Numbered from the stretch's first letter, positions 21,134-37,432 are shown. The stretch is DNA of 64,000 nucleotides from Cerrena zonata (GCA_038087015.1 JASBNA010000001.1:1-64000), one strand, 5' to 3'. A program made the numbers and translations. The notes: a model not told the origin generated them from the letters alone.

Positions 21134-24100
21134 ATGTCTGGCGATATGAATGGACTACCTACTACAGAAGACCAGACATCCTTGATATCTGTAGAGTCTA
21201 TACATCCTACACCAGACTCAATATCGAGTACGTTGATCAGTCAAGAATGATCGGGTTTTATCAATTAATGGTTTCTGACACTGACCTATCTATGTGTAGA
21301 GCTTATTCGCCGTCTCAAAGCTCTAACCTATACGCTACTCCCAGTTGAAGTTCCTATTGACAGTCTGAATGATCCTACGAGCCGAGTAATCACACCACAA
21401 GTTATCTCGTCCTACATCGCTGCTGCTGGTGATTATCTAGAAGCTGTATGCCGATCAAGAACCTAGTTGAAATAAGCTCATGTTTCATCACTTAGCTTCC
21501 TTATTGTCTGCTCCGTGCAAGGAAAGAGTTCATGTGGGACTCTAATCATAATCCTGCCGATTATGACGAAAATCTAGGCAGAGGTAATTTTGTACTGCCA
21601 TCTTCGATCGGAGTCTACTGATTTCCTTTTTCTTCCCCTTCATAGCCATTGCTTGTGAGGTTCTAGCTCGCCGTGTAATCCACCGCGCAGCCCCTGAAAA
21701 GATTCACACCATGATGTCCACTCGGTTTGTGCATAGAGAAGTGGACGGCGACGAGAGCGACAGGCTTAGTGCCATTGAACTAGCAATAGACTCGCACTGG
21801 TAAAAAGATATCTCTTCAGATGTCCGCATTTTTAACTCAAAAAGACATCCAGCACAATATTTCTTTCTTCGAGTGAAGCACAAGATGGTAGGCGGTCTTC
21901 CGGCTAAAATTCGATATTTTGCTGAAAAAAGTTCATATAGTGGTCAATGACCTTTGGTGTGGTCGTCTAATACAAAAACATGACGACAAGCATGGAATTG
22001 AATGTAAGTAACCCATGACATAGTAATTCGGTCCACGTTGACGATCACATAATAGTTGTTCCATACAAGAAGAACGGGCATGACGGATTTTGGGGCCATA
22101 TGTCACCAAATCGCTTAGCGGTCCCTCGGTAAGAGATTTTTCTTCACTTAAATTAATATCACCTCTAAACCAGAGCTATAGATATCAGAACTACTTCAGG
22201 ATCCTCATGTGGCTGATACTACTATTGACATATTCGCAAGCAGGTAAGTTATTTCCGCTTTCACTAGATTACCTTACCCTGACTTGTTCAATTCAGTGCG
22301 AGAGCCTCTCGACAAACTGGATCCAAACTACACCGATTTCGATAAATGGGAAACTATGATGTATCTCCTAGCTTTCACGTTTGCAATAGAAGGTAAAATT
22401 ATAACTATTCGGTGCTATAATCTGCCTCTTCGAAGGTACTGACAGGTTATGCTTAGATGTCCAAAAGGTTGATCTGCCGTGATGTTTCTCAAACGATCAA
22501 TGACATTGACGAGGGTTATAGATAATCAAACTTCTACTTTTCGTTTCCTGGCGAGCGATTGGGTTCTGGAATGTCATCTCATTCTGTACTGATGCACTGC
22601 TCATGGTCGCCTTCTCCTTACGATTGGCTGGCATCGTATCATCTGGGTCCGATCAGTACTCCTTACGTGTCAAAAGCTTTCAATGTCTTAGCTTCGTTGC
22701 TCCGATGATATGGTACGAACAACGGTTCTTTCTTATATTTTTTCCAATACTGAATGATCTCAATACAACAGGATGAGTGAGTCCTATGCATGTTTCAGCT
22801 GGTCGGAGATACCTAACCAACGCTGTCACCAGAGGTTATCCCGATTTTTGACGGTTGGAAGTACGTACATATATTCTTTCACTTTGAGCCACTAATCAAC
22901 GTGCTCTCGATAGGTTTATTGGTACCATGCAGATTTGCGTAGCGCGCATGTTGCAAGAATCAGGAATCTTCTTCTGCGTGAGGATCTCATACGTGGTACT
23001 CCTGTCGCTACTAACATAAACTCACAGCTGCTTGCTTTGATGGGAATTGGCTTTTTGCAAGGACTCTATGCACTAGATGCGGCGGATGGTCAAACCAGAG
23101 AAGCATACGAGGTTAGTCAATTGTGTCTGTGGAATATATCACACCTGACATTCTTAACCCAGGTTGTGAACGTTCTTGTACAAGCATTGTTGCAGTACGT
23201 AAATAGTTTTGTTAATAGTTTTTCTGTGACTTACTCCCCCACTTAGAGCTCCTGATTATGAGACGTTCAAACCAAGGTATATACAGTTGCTATTATCAAG
23301 GAGATATACGCTGACATTGGAGCCACCTATCTAGTCCTGCAGGTCTTGTACTCTACTATCTGTATGTATATCATCTTCATGATTGTCGGTATGATTGATC
23401 TGTCTCTAAATACCACCCCTTCTAGTTGGAACGTAACAACAGTGGTTGTACTCCTCAACGTCCTGATCTCGCTCTTCTCGTCAGCCTACGACGACGTACG
23501 TCTACTTCTAGCCTCTACACAATGCTATTCTTCATAACCATCACATCCAGGTTGTTCAAGACGCCGCCGGCGAGTATTTGGCCTACTTTGCAGACAAGGC
23601 AGTAGGAATGATACGAGCTCCTGACGAGTTTCTATATCCTGCTCCTTTGAATTTGGTCGAGATTGTGCTGATTGCTCCTTGGGAGTAAGGCTATACTCAA
23701 ATTTATCCCTGATATAACAGCTTATGGCTTCATTTTGTAGATTTGTCCTAAGCTCGAAAGCGTATGCCAAGGTATGTTTCACGTTTGACATAGTGAACTA
23801 TTTACGACTGCGATGCTCATAATTTCTAGCTCAACAAGTATGTGATGAGCGTCTTGTTCTTCATACCACTGGCTATCATTGCCGTATACGAAGCCGAGCT
23901 CGATCCCGCTAAGAATAAATGGATGAAAAACTGGTTATCGCAAGCCGACGAAGGGCTCGAAGACATGCCAGAATTCCAAGATCCTGAGGTAGATGGCGAA
24001 GATGCAGCGGCCGGGCTCAGAATCAGTAAGGTTCCATTCAAGGAGCTCATCTCGGTCTTTCCGGACGTGACACACGTAAGTGGCCAGAGCTTCTTCAATG

Positions 24101-24216
24101 AATGTGAAGCTGATTTTGCGCTTCTCTAGTCGAGCGAGAATATCATCGTGAAGGAATTAACGGATCTGAAGAATGAAATTAGGGAGCTCAAACGTTTGTT
24201 GGCTGATAGGGCTTAA
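21134..24216 (+). CDS. YVC1: Yvc1-like TRP cation channel (vacuolar)
   Basis: Yvc1 (TRPY1) is the fungal vacuolar TRP-type channel that releases calcium on osmotic stretch. I read about 23 exons in 3.1 kb, starting with 21134-21227; intron joins follow conserved protein order rather than being individually proven. The cytoplasmic N-terminal part includes KLIRRLKALTYTLLPVEVPI. Hydrophobic helices follow (for example ILMWLILLLTYSQA, FAIEDVQKIIKLLLFVSW, ALLMVAFSLRLAGIV), then the signature FVAPMIWMKVIPIFDGWKFI. The pore-side region ALMGIGFLQGLYALDAADGQ leads to a last helix WNVTTVVVLLNVLISLFSSA. The C-terminal tail is charged and ends in a coiled coil (KELTDLKNEIRELKRLLADR). A 5-base exon (22772-22776) is needed to keep frame in the MIWMKV signature. 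Confidence 0.88.
22772..22776 (+). other. Five-base micro-exon in YVC1
   Basis: GATGA lies between acceptor CAACAG and donor GTGAGT. It joins TG of a Trp codon upstream to AG of a Lys codon downstream, giving MIWMKVIP. Skipping it breaks the frame. Confidence 0.72.
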
Positions 24217-24436
24217 CTTTGAGGGCGATTTATAATGTAGTTGACGACGGACTCATCTATGGACATTGCTTTATCTTGCATTACTTTCCCTTGCTTTGTT
24301 GTATTTTGGTTTAATGATCGATGATGTAGTTCAACATATATTCATGACACTGAATGACAATGATTAAATAACCTTAGGTTATTCATAAATTTGCACTGTC
24401 TCGTGAACAATCAAATACGCTGGTAAAGTTACTATG

Positions 24437-27400
24437 TCATCCTTCGCAGACGAACTTGTCCCAGTCAACTGCCCTACGCTGCGGCGAGCCCTTCGAGACA
24501 GGCCTCCCTTCAAGTCGAGTGAGGGGTACAAGAGAAGGCCTAATATGACGTCAGTAATGGACAGGACATCATATTGTGACTATACTCGCCTGCCATGAGC
24601 ACACTGGAACGGCAATGCGCATTCAGATAATCGCAAAATTAGGCGTTCACACTGTTCATGGTTGAGGCTATCGTTGAACATGACAGCGCCTACGAATGTT
24701 GTGAATGAATATTAGACGTGTCTACTCGTTTTAACAACTCACCTCTACAGGCTTTTGAATCGATTAGGTCGAGTAGTGCCTTTGGACATCGTCGCAAGGC
24801 TGCTTGCCAAGGTATTTCTTCGGACGCAGGTGTAGACGGAAGGTCCCGCTCTTCCGAAGCGACATGTAAGAAGCTTTTGAGAATATCCCTCAATTCGTTT
24901 TTCATCAACAGCTAAGTGCATAGATTAGACTCGTGCTAAGAATAAACGTATCCAGATGGCTCACCTTATTAGCCAAGAGGTCAGGGATACCATCTACTAG
25001 AACTTGCAAGTAATCTGCTTTCGGATGGGCCGAATTTGTTGATAAATATTCGACAGTGTCGGGAGCCTGGAGAGTGAAACCCCAGCGTCTCATAGTCTCC
25101 AATATCTCTTTGGACGCGGTGAGTTGCTCTACTTCACGGGCAGTCAGAAGCACAGCTACAGGCGGCTGGAGCTTTCGTCGTAAAACGCCCTGTTTCCCTG
25201 ATTCTGAGCTGAGAAACCCGGTGCAGATATCCTTCTGGAAACGCTCTACGCGAACTCGCTCATCTGCGGCATGTTGGTCAACAAGCAATAATGATGGTCC
25301 TGCATCTGTGTCTCCGTCGAGGTTATCTTTATAGCCTGAGGGATACATAACACAAGCGATAAACTTCCTGTCAACTTGGCTGAGAACCCTGGCTCTTTGA
25401 AGGTCTTCCTTGTCCAGCCTAGCCATCTGCGAGCCGCCAGCCATTTGGCTCGATGATACACCCCACTTTCCAAGGAGAGTTTCTACTGATGGGGAAGAAA
25501 TGGATAATGAAGGTATCGAAGATTCGACAAATCGATATGCTTTGTTTACCTGAGAATCATGAATCATGCATTAAGTTTAGAAAGCTCGACATCCAATACT
25601 ACACGTACATCGAGTGCAGTGCGTATCCAATCTGGTGTGTCGAACGGGTCATCCGTTGGCTGAATAGTTCGCCTTGTTTGTAACGCGTGAGGTGTCTCGT
25701 CTTGATCACCTTTTTCATTTGGGTGCGATCCGTATGGGTATGAATTGCCAGTTCGCCGGTCAACGATATATTTTATTCCGGTACGTGGGTCTGTCCATGT
25801 AACCTTGGACTCAGGGTTCTCTTCGAGATTCTGTATAATGTGTGAAGTCAATGTTTGCCCTTCTTGTTACCGCTGGGGACCTACTGGAGATACTACGAGT
25901 GGGGTTGTGTTGATAGGAGGGACAGAAGCTGAAATAGAATCAGAGCGATGTTTTGGCTCAAGCTTCCTTTTCTTATGCTTAGATGATGGAGGCGAATTGA
26001 CCATACTGGTACGTTTTATTTTGGTCGGGTTAGAGAAGAACCCATGTTTTACCAGAAAGGACTGGATCACGGCTCCGAGAAAGCTGGTTAACACTTCGCT
26101 GTCCTGTGCACGAGCTGTCTAATGCCTATATCATGATAAGATATAGGAGACCATTCGCACCTTTACAAACACAGCTGTTTTGGTGGGCTCGATGCAGTTG
26201 TCTATCTGGTCCGGTGGAACTGTTATATTGAGGACATAAACTGGCTTCTTCTCAGTCTTTCGAGGAGAACGACGAATCGCTAAGACTCGAGTTAGCAAAG
26301 GACATGCCAAGTACCAACGGACTTGCCTGAAGGATCCTGTGAAGGATCACCGTATTCATCGTATGCCTGTTCCAGGAGGAGGGTTTAAATCGTGCATGAT
26401 GCATTAAGGAAGACATGAACCACGTACATGTCTTGAGAATGAACTAGACGCAAACTTGCGTTCAATCACGCGATGAAAATCACAAATCGACAATGGATGT
26501 CGATTGAGGACTAATTATTTTAAGATCAGAACAGTGAGTGTCAGCCTGTAGATGCGACAGACATAGCATACAGAGAAATTGATATGCCTTAAAAAGAAGG
26601 TGAGCTTAAGTCGTGGATAGGAGAAGGTTGCTCACTTTAGAGTTTCCGCCGTCGAGGCTGATGAAGCCTTCAATCCGCACGTCTTCCTGTTCTTCTTTGA
26701 TGTCTTCAACGTGCTAAAGTAATATATCACCGTTAAATATCCCAAGAATGGGTACGGAACAAATTAAAATGTACATCTGCCAATGTTCGCCCATAGAGAT
26801 GGCGAAATGTAGCCAACGTTGAGTTGGTCTGTCTGAAAGTCAGAAACAGCTTGAGATGGAATGCGTTTACTGACCCTAGGTATGCTCAATATTCTACTTC
26901 TATCGGAACGATTAGTTTGTCGGTCATGGTCATTCTCTAAGACGAATGACACATTAGGAAAGACTAAAGCAAATGATTCGATCTCTTTGCGTATCGATTC
27001 CAAGGTTCGCTGGGCAGAAGGATGCGATAGTCGACGGATAGGAAGCTATAAGTGACATTATTAGTATTTAATTAGTATATGGAGCTAGCTGAGACGAGCC
27101 ATACATTGAAAAATGCATCTCGTACGGTGACAACTGTGCCTGGCGATTCTCTTCGCCAACGTAGGCTAGGCCCACTGTAGATAGTCTCACTACTCTAAAC
27201 ATATACTTTGAGTGCAAATGGTGTAATACAATAAGGGGAGCTCGTACCTTGAGTATGATAGACCAACTCTCTCTTGAGGAAGACGTTCGGGAAGCAATCT
27301 CAATGCAGGAGACGTCCGCCGCTGAAGCAAGAGCTAGTCATGCAGACGGATTCAAGAAATAGGACATCTCTTGTTCATAGAAACCATACCTTCTCCGCGA

Positions 27401-27752
27401 AAGCCAAATGAATCGACTTGCTCTAAAGAGGATATAGTGTATGCCTTTGAGGTATCTGGCTTGTGTGTTATACTGAATAAAGGTTCACGCGAGACATGAC
27501 CTCCAACGCACTATACCGTCTTTGATCCGCACCACCACTCAACGAAAAGAGCCCAGCCTTGCTGATCCCTGAGCCATCATCTTTGACCCAGCATTCCCAT
27601 TCTTCGCAGTTGACACCAACTTCGATGTGACGGGCATTAGCATCAAGAGAGTTTTGAACAAGTTCAGAGATTAGTTGAGTTAATGTGGTTAATATCTGGC
27701 TAGAGCGAAGCCGAGAACGAGTTTCGAGGGATAACTGCTCCAATGGTGGCAT
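24437..27752 (-). CDS. MLH3: MutL homologue Mlh3, mismatch repair/meiotic endonuclease
   Basis: Mlh3 acts with Mlh1 as a nuclease in meiotic crossing-over and in mismatch repair. Many exons on the minus strand. The chosen start ([19 protein letters not shown]) matches the family N terminus. ATPase motifs are visible: [19 protein letters not shown], then [26 protein letters not shown] and [18 protein letters not shown] after splicing. The C-terminal endonuclease domain carries the metal motif [12 protein letters not shown] (DQHAx2Ex4E) at about 25242-25284. The gene ends with [15 protein letters not shown], a signature that distinguishes Mlh3 from Pms1, and stops in ...[10 protein letters not shown]. 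The last intron (24540-24589) appears to use a GC donor. The middle linker exons (25.6-27.2 kb) are the least certain. Confidence 0.88.
24540..24589 (-). other. GC-AG intron in MLH3
   Basis: On the minus strand the exon ends CATGGCAG and the intron begins GCGAGT and ends ATATTAG, 50 bases. Only this GC donor joins HGR to PSLVPL in frame. The nearby GT (two codons later) shifts the frame and stops after about ten codons. Confidence 0.75.
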
Positions 27753-28273
27753 ACCAGAGTGAGCTTTGATACAAGTACCACTGACTGGACAATCATTAGG
27801 TCGTAGTATTACAGCAGGTGACGTAATCGAGAGCCGCCGCTTCCACACTGCAGGCTTCTTGGTCGGTTTATAAAGTTCTCTGCCCAGGATTATAATTCCG
27901 GTCTTGATGCGAGCGATATCGAAGGCGCATGTACTCGATATTCATTATTATTCATTGCTAACTTATGATGTAACAGACCGACATCCTCCTAGGATCCCAG
28001 CACGTGTCTGTTACGCGACCTACGCGAGCCTACGTGTTGCCAGGGTGCTATTTGGCTTTGTGGGTCCACCTTGTTGGCATAAATTCCCGCGGTTGAACTT
28101 TCGGAGCTCTTGTCCTGGACGTTCATGCTGCTTGTTATTCGTTAGCCTCGCTTTTTGGTTCCTGCTCGACGGCTCCACGAAGGCCTTACGCCAGATACGC
28201 CCGCACGCACACGACTCTCTCTACAAGACTTATCAAGAATCAGTAACGCAATTCCATCTACGAATCGTCAACT
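27753..28273. promoter_or_regulatory. Divergent promoter region, MLH3 / seven-helix protein
   Basis: 520 bases between two divergent start codons, so it should hold both promoters. No specific factor site was recognised. Confidence 0.4.
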
Positions 28274-31200
28274 ATGTTGCCTATCATACCGACTCTTGTC
28301 CTCGCTTTCGTGTCCTTCTTCGCCTCAGCTTTTGTCATCCTTCGAATTGTAATACCGATTTTACCACCTCATCCGCTAAGCCGTCGGGTTCCTCCTGTAT
28401 GTCCTATATACTCTCCTCATTGAATACGAAACTGACGATGGCATCTAGTCTGAATTTGGTCTTCCTAACTTCAAGTCCCTCTCCCCCGCAGATAAAAGCC
28501 ACATCTGGCTTGCTTCATTTGATATCCTTGCCCTTGCTGTCTTCGTTTGGCAAGTCATCACAGAATACCTTGGTGGCCCCTCAGGCTACGCCATCGCCCA
28601 AGACCCCGCCTCTGCTGTGCGTCTATGGCTAGCGACAACACTCCGGCAGTCGTGTCTTCTCATTGTGGCGTCTTTGACGCTCCTTCATGTTCGTTTGGGT
28701 CGCCCCGTCTCTTTCGGAAGCAAACATTGGATGCTTTGGGCCCCTACATTGCTCCTTGCTGTTACATCGACTGCGTTGGCTGGTGTATTTGCGGGCACTG
28801 ATGTAGCTAGTTTCTACATTGGTTTGACCGCTTACTCTGCCACGCTTGCTATCATGGCTAGTGTTGCATTTGGTTGCTTGATTGGGACCCTTGTCATCAT
28901 CAAGCGCAATCTCGCCGCTTTGAATGAGATGAGGGATACTTGGCCAGCTGCTGTAGAAACTTCAGCACGTCGTCAATCTTTCGCTACGGAGGACGTCGAG
29001 GTTTTGAAGGATGGTAGCTCGTGGATTACGTCTCGCGCGAGCTCTCGTCGCGACTCTATTTCAGCGTTTTCATTCTCAACCCATCACACTCATCATTCTG
29101 CGAAGCCGTCCAACGGAAGTATCCGCCTTATGCACTCTGCAATGGCATCAAACCCCTCAATTCCAATGAAGTCTTCATACTGGTTCAATCCTTCGACCCC
29201 TCACCTCAATGGTCGTGAGTCCCCAGTACCACCGGTACCTCCTTTGCCATCACCTTACCGTCCATCGACTACCCCGTCTACTGGTACATTACAGGAAGGT
29301 GCAGTATTTCACGAAGAGGATCCTTTCAGACGTCAAGCCCCCCGTATGGGCTCTCAGTCGTCCTGGCTATCAGAGCACTTCTCTGAACAGGCCACTCTTT
29401 CCGCTTGGTCATTCCCTGCCTCTCGTCCTGGAACGCCTGTCGCGTATCCTTCTACTCCTGACTTGCATACCGAGTTGCTTCCATCAACTGCAGTATCTCG
29501 ACCAATGACGCCTGCTATGGTCAGCACTGATGTTCTTGGTGGATATGGATTCTCTGCAGAGGCTGTTCAGGCGGAGAAGGGCATTGCAGCCGTGAACGCT
29601 GCTACTGGTAGTGATGTCGATGTCTCTGTTTATCGTGCCATTGGATGGCTTGTTACTATTTGGGTTCCTCTTGTATGTTCATCTTTCCTCAAAATATTTT
29701 CCAGTTAACTAACATCCAATCTTTAGGCGTTCTCTCTACCATATTACTTGATGTTGAGCCCAACTCATCCTCTCAGTCCCATGATTTCGTCGGTCCTCCT
29801 TATCATGTCTGTGACTTTGTCTTCGCCTCTTCTGGCCTTGAACATTCTATTCCGATCACCTTTGCCCATCCCCACTGGTCTCTTCGACAGCTATAGCGAG
29901 CCTCCTTCTGTAGTGAGACGTGCTCCATCACCTGCTAGTACGCTTCCTGTCGCGTATTCACATGAGTACAAGAGAAGCGGAAGCGTCACTGTTGTCGAAG
30001 GTCGTCGCAGTGGTGATATCTGGATTGCCAATGGAGATGCAGTCGATGGAAGGAACAAATTGGAGCGCGCTTTCGGCTTACTGTCCGCGAAGCCCAAACT
30101 CTCCGTCCTCCCTACAGGAGGCAAGTTCCTGCAAGAGGAGCTTCTCACTCCTCCTTTGCCCATCCAAACTCACGAAAACATGCCTTCGGTTCCTCATACG
30201 CCTCAGTCCGCGTTCAGCGCCGAGCTCGGTCGCGGAACTTACAGACCAAGGAAAGACTCCAAAGCATCGTCTCATTACTCTGGTGCGGATGATTCTATGG
30301 CCTTCGCGACTCAAATCATGATTGCCCAGAGACATTACTCCGCTTTGGCAACAAAAGTAGTCCTGCCTCCGTCTCCTGAGCGTCGAGCGTCATCCATGGA
30401 TGTTGCTGCTACTGGTGTCGAGACCACGGATGCGGCGTCAAGGTCCAGTCACCTTCGTGCTCGTTCGGTTTCTTCTATTCCTTGCCCGCCTGTCAGCCCT
30501 CCACCATCATCACCACTTCCACCTACCCCTCCTTCGGTCAGGGAGCGTAAGGCTGCTCGTCTCACACACAGGAAATCGTATTCATCTGGTTTCTCATTCG
30601 GCGCCATTGACAACACCGCGGAGATTGATGCATTATCTGCCGGCGTTCTGCCTTTGTTGGTTCCAGGTTTGAGGGTCGGAAGTGGTGTCAAGATTAGCAA
30701 AGATTGGAAAGTCTCGCCACCTACATCTTTGAGTAAGGGTGCTACCAAGGGCAGTCGCAGATCTAAGCAATTCCTCCCGAAGGAAATGGGTGGCGTTTCT
30801 ATCGATTTCTCATCTCCCGAAATACATTCCACTCCTGCCGAGAGACACGTAAGGACCAAGAAGATTTCAACACACAAGAGACATCATTTCAGTCTTCCTA
30901 GGTATGTCCAAATTCTGTTATTTATGATATCTTGATGTTAACTGCTATAACACAGTTTAAGCCTCGGAAAAGATGGTATCCATTCTATGACTACGTGGCG
31001 TACGGACGTGAACCGCGCTCTGGACAACAAGGTCTCTGCCACTGTCAATGATGCCAACCGTAGAAATACGATGCAATGGGAGGGTGATGACTTTGCTACA
31101 CAAGGGTCTGGCGCATCTCAGTTGAATGGAATTCGCGAAGAAGAGGAGACCCCATATCCTACCTCCAATGGTCTGTATGCTGCTCCTCGAAGGCCCGTTG

Positions 31201-31949
31201 GTCCTATGCGTTCCCCAACCGATGTTCCAGAAAACATCGCTTCCGTCAGGAACTCATTGAACACCCTTATCAATGCGCTCAATCAAGAATTCGGTGTACC
31301 TCCTCCATCTGCCAACTCTGAAGTCACACTCTTTGACTTCGATCCTGAGGATGGCTCTGGACCTCAAGCTGAAAGTACACCTCATGAGTCTCAACGTACC
31401 CACACACGATACTCAGGACAACACGATGCCCCGCCCGTTCCCCAGCTCCCCAAGAGCTCTCGCCGCTCTAGCATCGTGTACATCAAGTCTGACGAGAACA
31501 CTGCTCCGGCTCCTGCTCCTGCTACGACTTCCAACGCTGCGGTTCGACCTACAACTTCACCCCTTGCCCAGATCACATCTCGTGTCCGGCCTTTGATTCC
31601 GAAGATGCGGGCCTCCAAGGTACAAGCTAAATCCTCTTCCTCGCCGAATGGCTCTTCTGAGAACTCCCCTGGAGGGGGTTTGCGCCCCTTGTCCCTCTTG
31701 CAAAATAGGGATATGAACCAGGGTACTTCGAAAGCCAATGTGCGCCCATTGACACCTGGCAAGAAAAAGAAGTCTAAAGTTGTTGTGGTCGACGAAAACG
31801 ATCCGCAGGGAACGGGCTCGAAGACCTTAAAGCCTCTCAAACTGGTTCGCTCCGAGACCACCAAAGAGCGTGCTGCTCTGCGAGCCAGGGAGGTTTTGCC
31901 TGACGTTATCGTCCGACCGCCATCACAGTACTCGGGTCACGGATATTGA
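28274..31949 (+). CDS. Seven-transmembrane protein with long disordered tail
   Basis: Family not recognised. Exons are 28274-28396, 28449-29672, 29727-30901 and 30956-31949, about 1171 residues with consistent phases. Seven hydrophobic helices can be read: five in the first 210 residues (starting IIPTLVLAFVSFFASAFVIL, later LLIVASLTLLHV, WAPTLLLAVTSTALAGVFAG and ATLAIMASVAFGCLIGTLVI). A Ser/Pro-rich loop of roughly 220 residues follows, then two more (AIGWLVTIWVPLAFSLPYYL and ISSVLLIMSVTLSSPLLALN). The remaining 680 or so residues are Ser/Pro/Thr/Lys-rich, low in hydrophobics, and look disordered, with many SP and RxxS sites that could be phosphorylated. Helix count and the long cytoplasmic loop and tail resemble a receptor, but ligand, G-protein coupling and even topology are unknown. 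Confidence 0.72.
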
Positions 31950-32541
31950 TGAATTGACGATATTTCTTTCGAACTGACAATTGCTTTTTTGTTTTCGTTT
32001 TGCTTCCATTTGTTACGCTTTGCTCTCATGTCGTGTTCATCTAACGCCTTCACGCTTGTTGCAACGCTACTGCTCTCGAATCTATGCTCTATGCTCTCCT
32101 TTCTCATATCTTGCTCTGTGTTTTACGTCTCAAGCTCAATGTCTTATATGCTCTAGCTATCCAAACCGTAGTAGTACAAACCCCATTTGTCGATATGTTG
32201 TCTAGTTTTCACCTGCTGTGTCAGGTTCGCACGACTTGAAGTTGTTCCGTGATCTACTTACTACTTCATGTACATATACCCTAGATACATTCATCACCAA
32301 CGCATTGGACGTTGGACCCACTTTTACATTTACTCATCTAAACAAAATGTGCAAAGTAACTTGTACACCTTCCTACTTTGGAATCCGATCGTGGTTTGAC
32401 CGATATTTGATCACGTCGATCGCGTTATCGTATTGAGACGCGTCAAAGTCAAACTCGAAACGTTCTTGTCTTGCGATCTACCTATCTCTAATCCATCCCT
32501 CCGTCTTAGACCTTTCCGTGTGTAACCTAAACACTCCCATT
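31950..32541. other. Intergenic, no gene seen
   Basis: T-rich 3' flank of the seven-helix gene followed by the presumed TEX1 promoter. No coding signal. Confidence 0.5.
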
Positions 32542-33977
32542 ATGTCGAACGTCAATGGAAAGGATGATGACGATACGGGTCCTCAACGGGCACCCTCGCC
32601 ACCACCGCATACCACCTTCGCCGCAAGAGGCGTTCATGTACGCAACCGCGCTAGTGTTACAAGAAGATATAATATAATTGACGATATCTATACAGGCCCC
32701 AACATTCTCCGCGTTTAGGCCTCGCGATACCAGGATAGTCTCTACCCAAGCAATGAATCATGTTGCTTGGAATTGTGATGGCCAACGACTAGCTGCAGTG
32801 GGCATTGACAAGCTTGTGAGAGTATGGTCACCTGAGAAAAGCGTAGGTACATGATTAGAGCAATACTCACTAATATATAGTTAACGCCCATATGATTAGA
32901 TGGAATTACGCTCCGCTCAGATATACTCAGGAGGCCATTCGGACGATGTTGATTACATTTCATGGAACCCGACACATCCCGACTTATTCTGCACGTCTAG
33001 TTCAAGGGACAAACGAATAGTATTTTGGGATGCACGACGTATGCGCCAAGATTTTCTTTCGCATGCCTTATTTACGAATTTCAATCCCTAGAAAGTCGCC
33101 CTGTTCAAGTTATGGCTGTTCGATACATCCCCGTTCAGACCGCCTACTCACCAGACGCCCGCATCCTTACTGTATTCTCGAACGCCAAAACTATGTACTG
33201 TCTCCGGTATGGAAATCAAGGTGAAGACTTGAAAGAACAATGGTATCAGACCGATATTCCTGGTGTACGTGATATTCTTGTATTCAATGCTGCTCCTTCT
33301 AAACATATAATCTCTAGTTCGCGGCTTCATCAGCTGTTTTCAGTCCTGCCGGCGACGCCTTAGTCGTTGCTATGTCTTCGGAGGCCAGTGTCAGAATAAT
33401 CAGTTTCCCGGCTCATGAAGTACTACATTCCATGCCTGCACATCTCCATGGGTGTACCGCGTTAGCTTTAGACCCAAGAGGAAGGTAAAGCAAGTTCATC
33501 TCGCTACCATGTTCAGAGTCTGATCTATATAGATATGTGGCAACTGGTGGGAATGATACGATCGTCAATTTGTTCGATACCCAAGAATGGGTGTGTGTCC
33601 GGACCATCACCGCTTGCGAGTACGTTTCTCAAGTGTTATTCTTCCGTTACCTGTATACCTATTATGTCTCAGTAACGGGATAACGGCGCTCAGCTTTTCG
33701 TATGATGGCGAATTCATTGCGATTGCAAGTACTGGGTCGTATATTGACATTGTAAGTAATATTTGAACCCTCTGCCGTTCTGCCCTCATTCATGTTGATA
33801 TCCTAGTGCGCAACTGAGACTGGACTGTCTCTTCACCGGATACCTGCATTAGGAGAAGGTCGAACAGTCCAATGGCACCCTTCAAAACATATTATTGCAT
33901 ACTGTGGCCAAACAGCGACAAGAGAGAATGGGCCACCTCCGGCCGCCTGGTTCAGCTTGTTTGGCCCTGGTATGTGA
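32542..33977 (+). CDS. TEX1: THO complex subunit 3/Tex1, WD40 protein
   Basis: Tex1/THOC3 is a WD40 propeller in the THO/TREX complex that couples transcription to mRNA export. Exons begin 32542-32637, 32696-32842 and 32900-33042, followed by several short ones. WD-type repeats are visible in order: AMNHVAWNCDGQRLAAVGID with LVRVW; HSDDVDYISWNPTHPDLFCT with RIVFWDAR; CTALALDPRGRYVATGGND with IVNLFDTQEWVCVRTI; ITALSFSYDGEFIAIASTGS with YIDICATETG; VQWHPSKHIIAYCG. The model stops in SLFGPGM, matching the short family C terminus. A strong donor (33970) and acceptor near 34016 would give an alternative tail ending at 34086. The N terminus is a Pro/Asp-rich leader. Confidence 0.85.
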
Positions 33978-36951
<2,974 letters not shown>

Positions 36952-37432
36952 CTTTGACCTGCATTCGTACACATGGACTACATCTCACTTGGGACAATTT
37001 ATTATGTTTTGTATTATTCGCACATTGTAGACATACCCTGATTGCTAGGTCTACATGCTAATTATATGGACAACGTAGATTAGTGTTAATATCCTCACCA
37101 TTCCTATTGCATGTATATAGTACTATAACCTGTGTAGTACATGTACTGCAAGCTGCTAACAATGGAAACAGAAGTTCAAAATCTCGTGGTGCTGGTGACC
37201 AGGTGATCGGTGTTTACTCGGCCGAGCAGGATGACATATGCACTGCGGGAGCTCCGAACGGTGAAGCACTGCACAGCAACGCACTCGACTTTTCTCGCGT
37301 TCCTTGCGTCGTCTGGGCTGTCGGAGCCATCCGGCATAATAACAAACCTAGCCAGGTCCGTACCGTACAAGGTAAATATCTCTTGGATACCTAGAGCAGA
37401 CTACACCGTACCCATTCTTTTATCCCGAAATT
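36952..37432. other. Intergenic, no gene seen
   Basis: AT-rich 3' flank of the GMC gene and presumed AFG1 promoter. No coding support on either strand. Confidence 0.5.
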
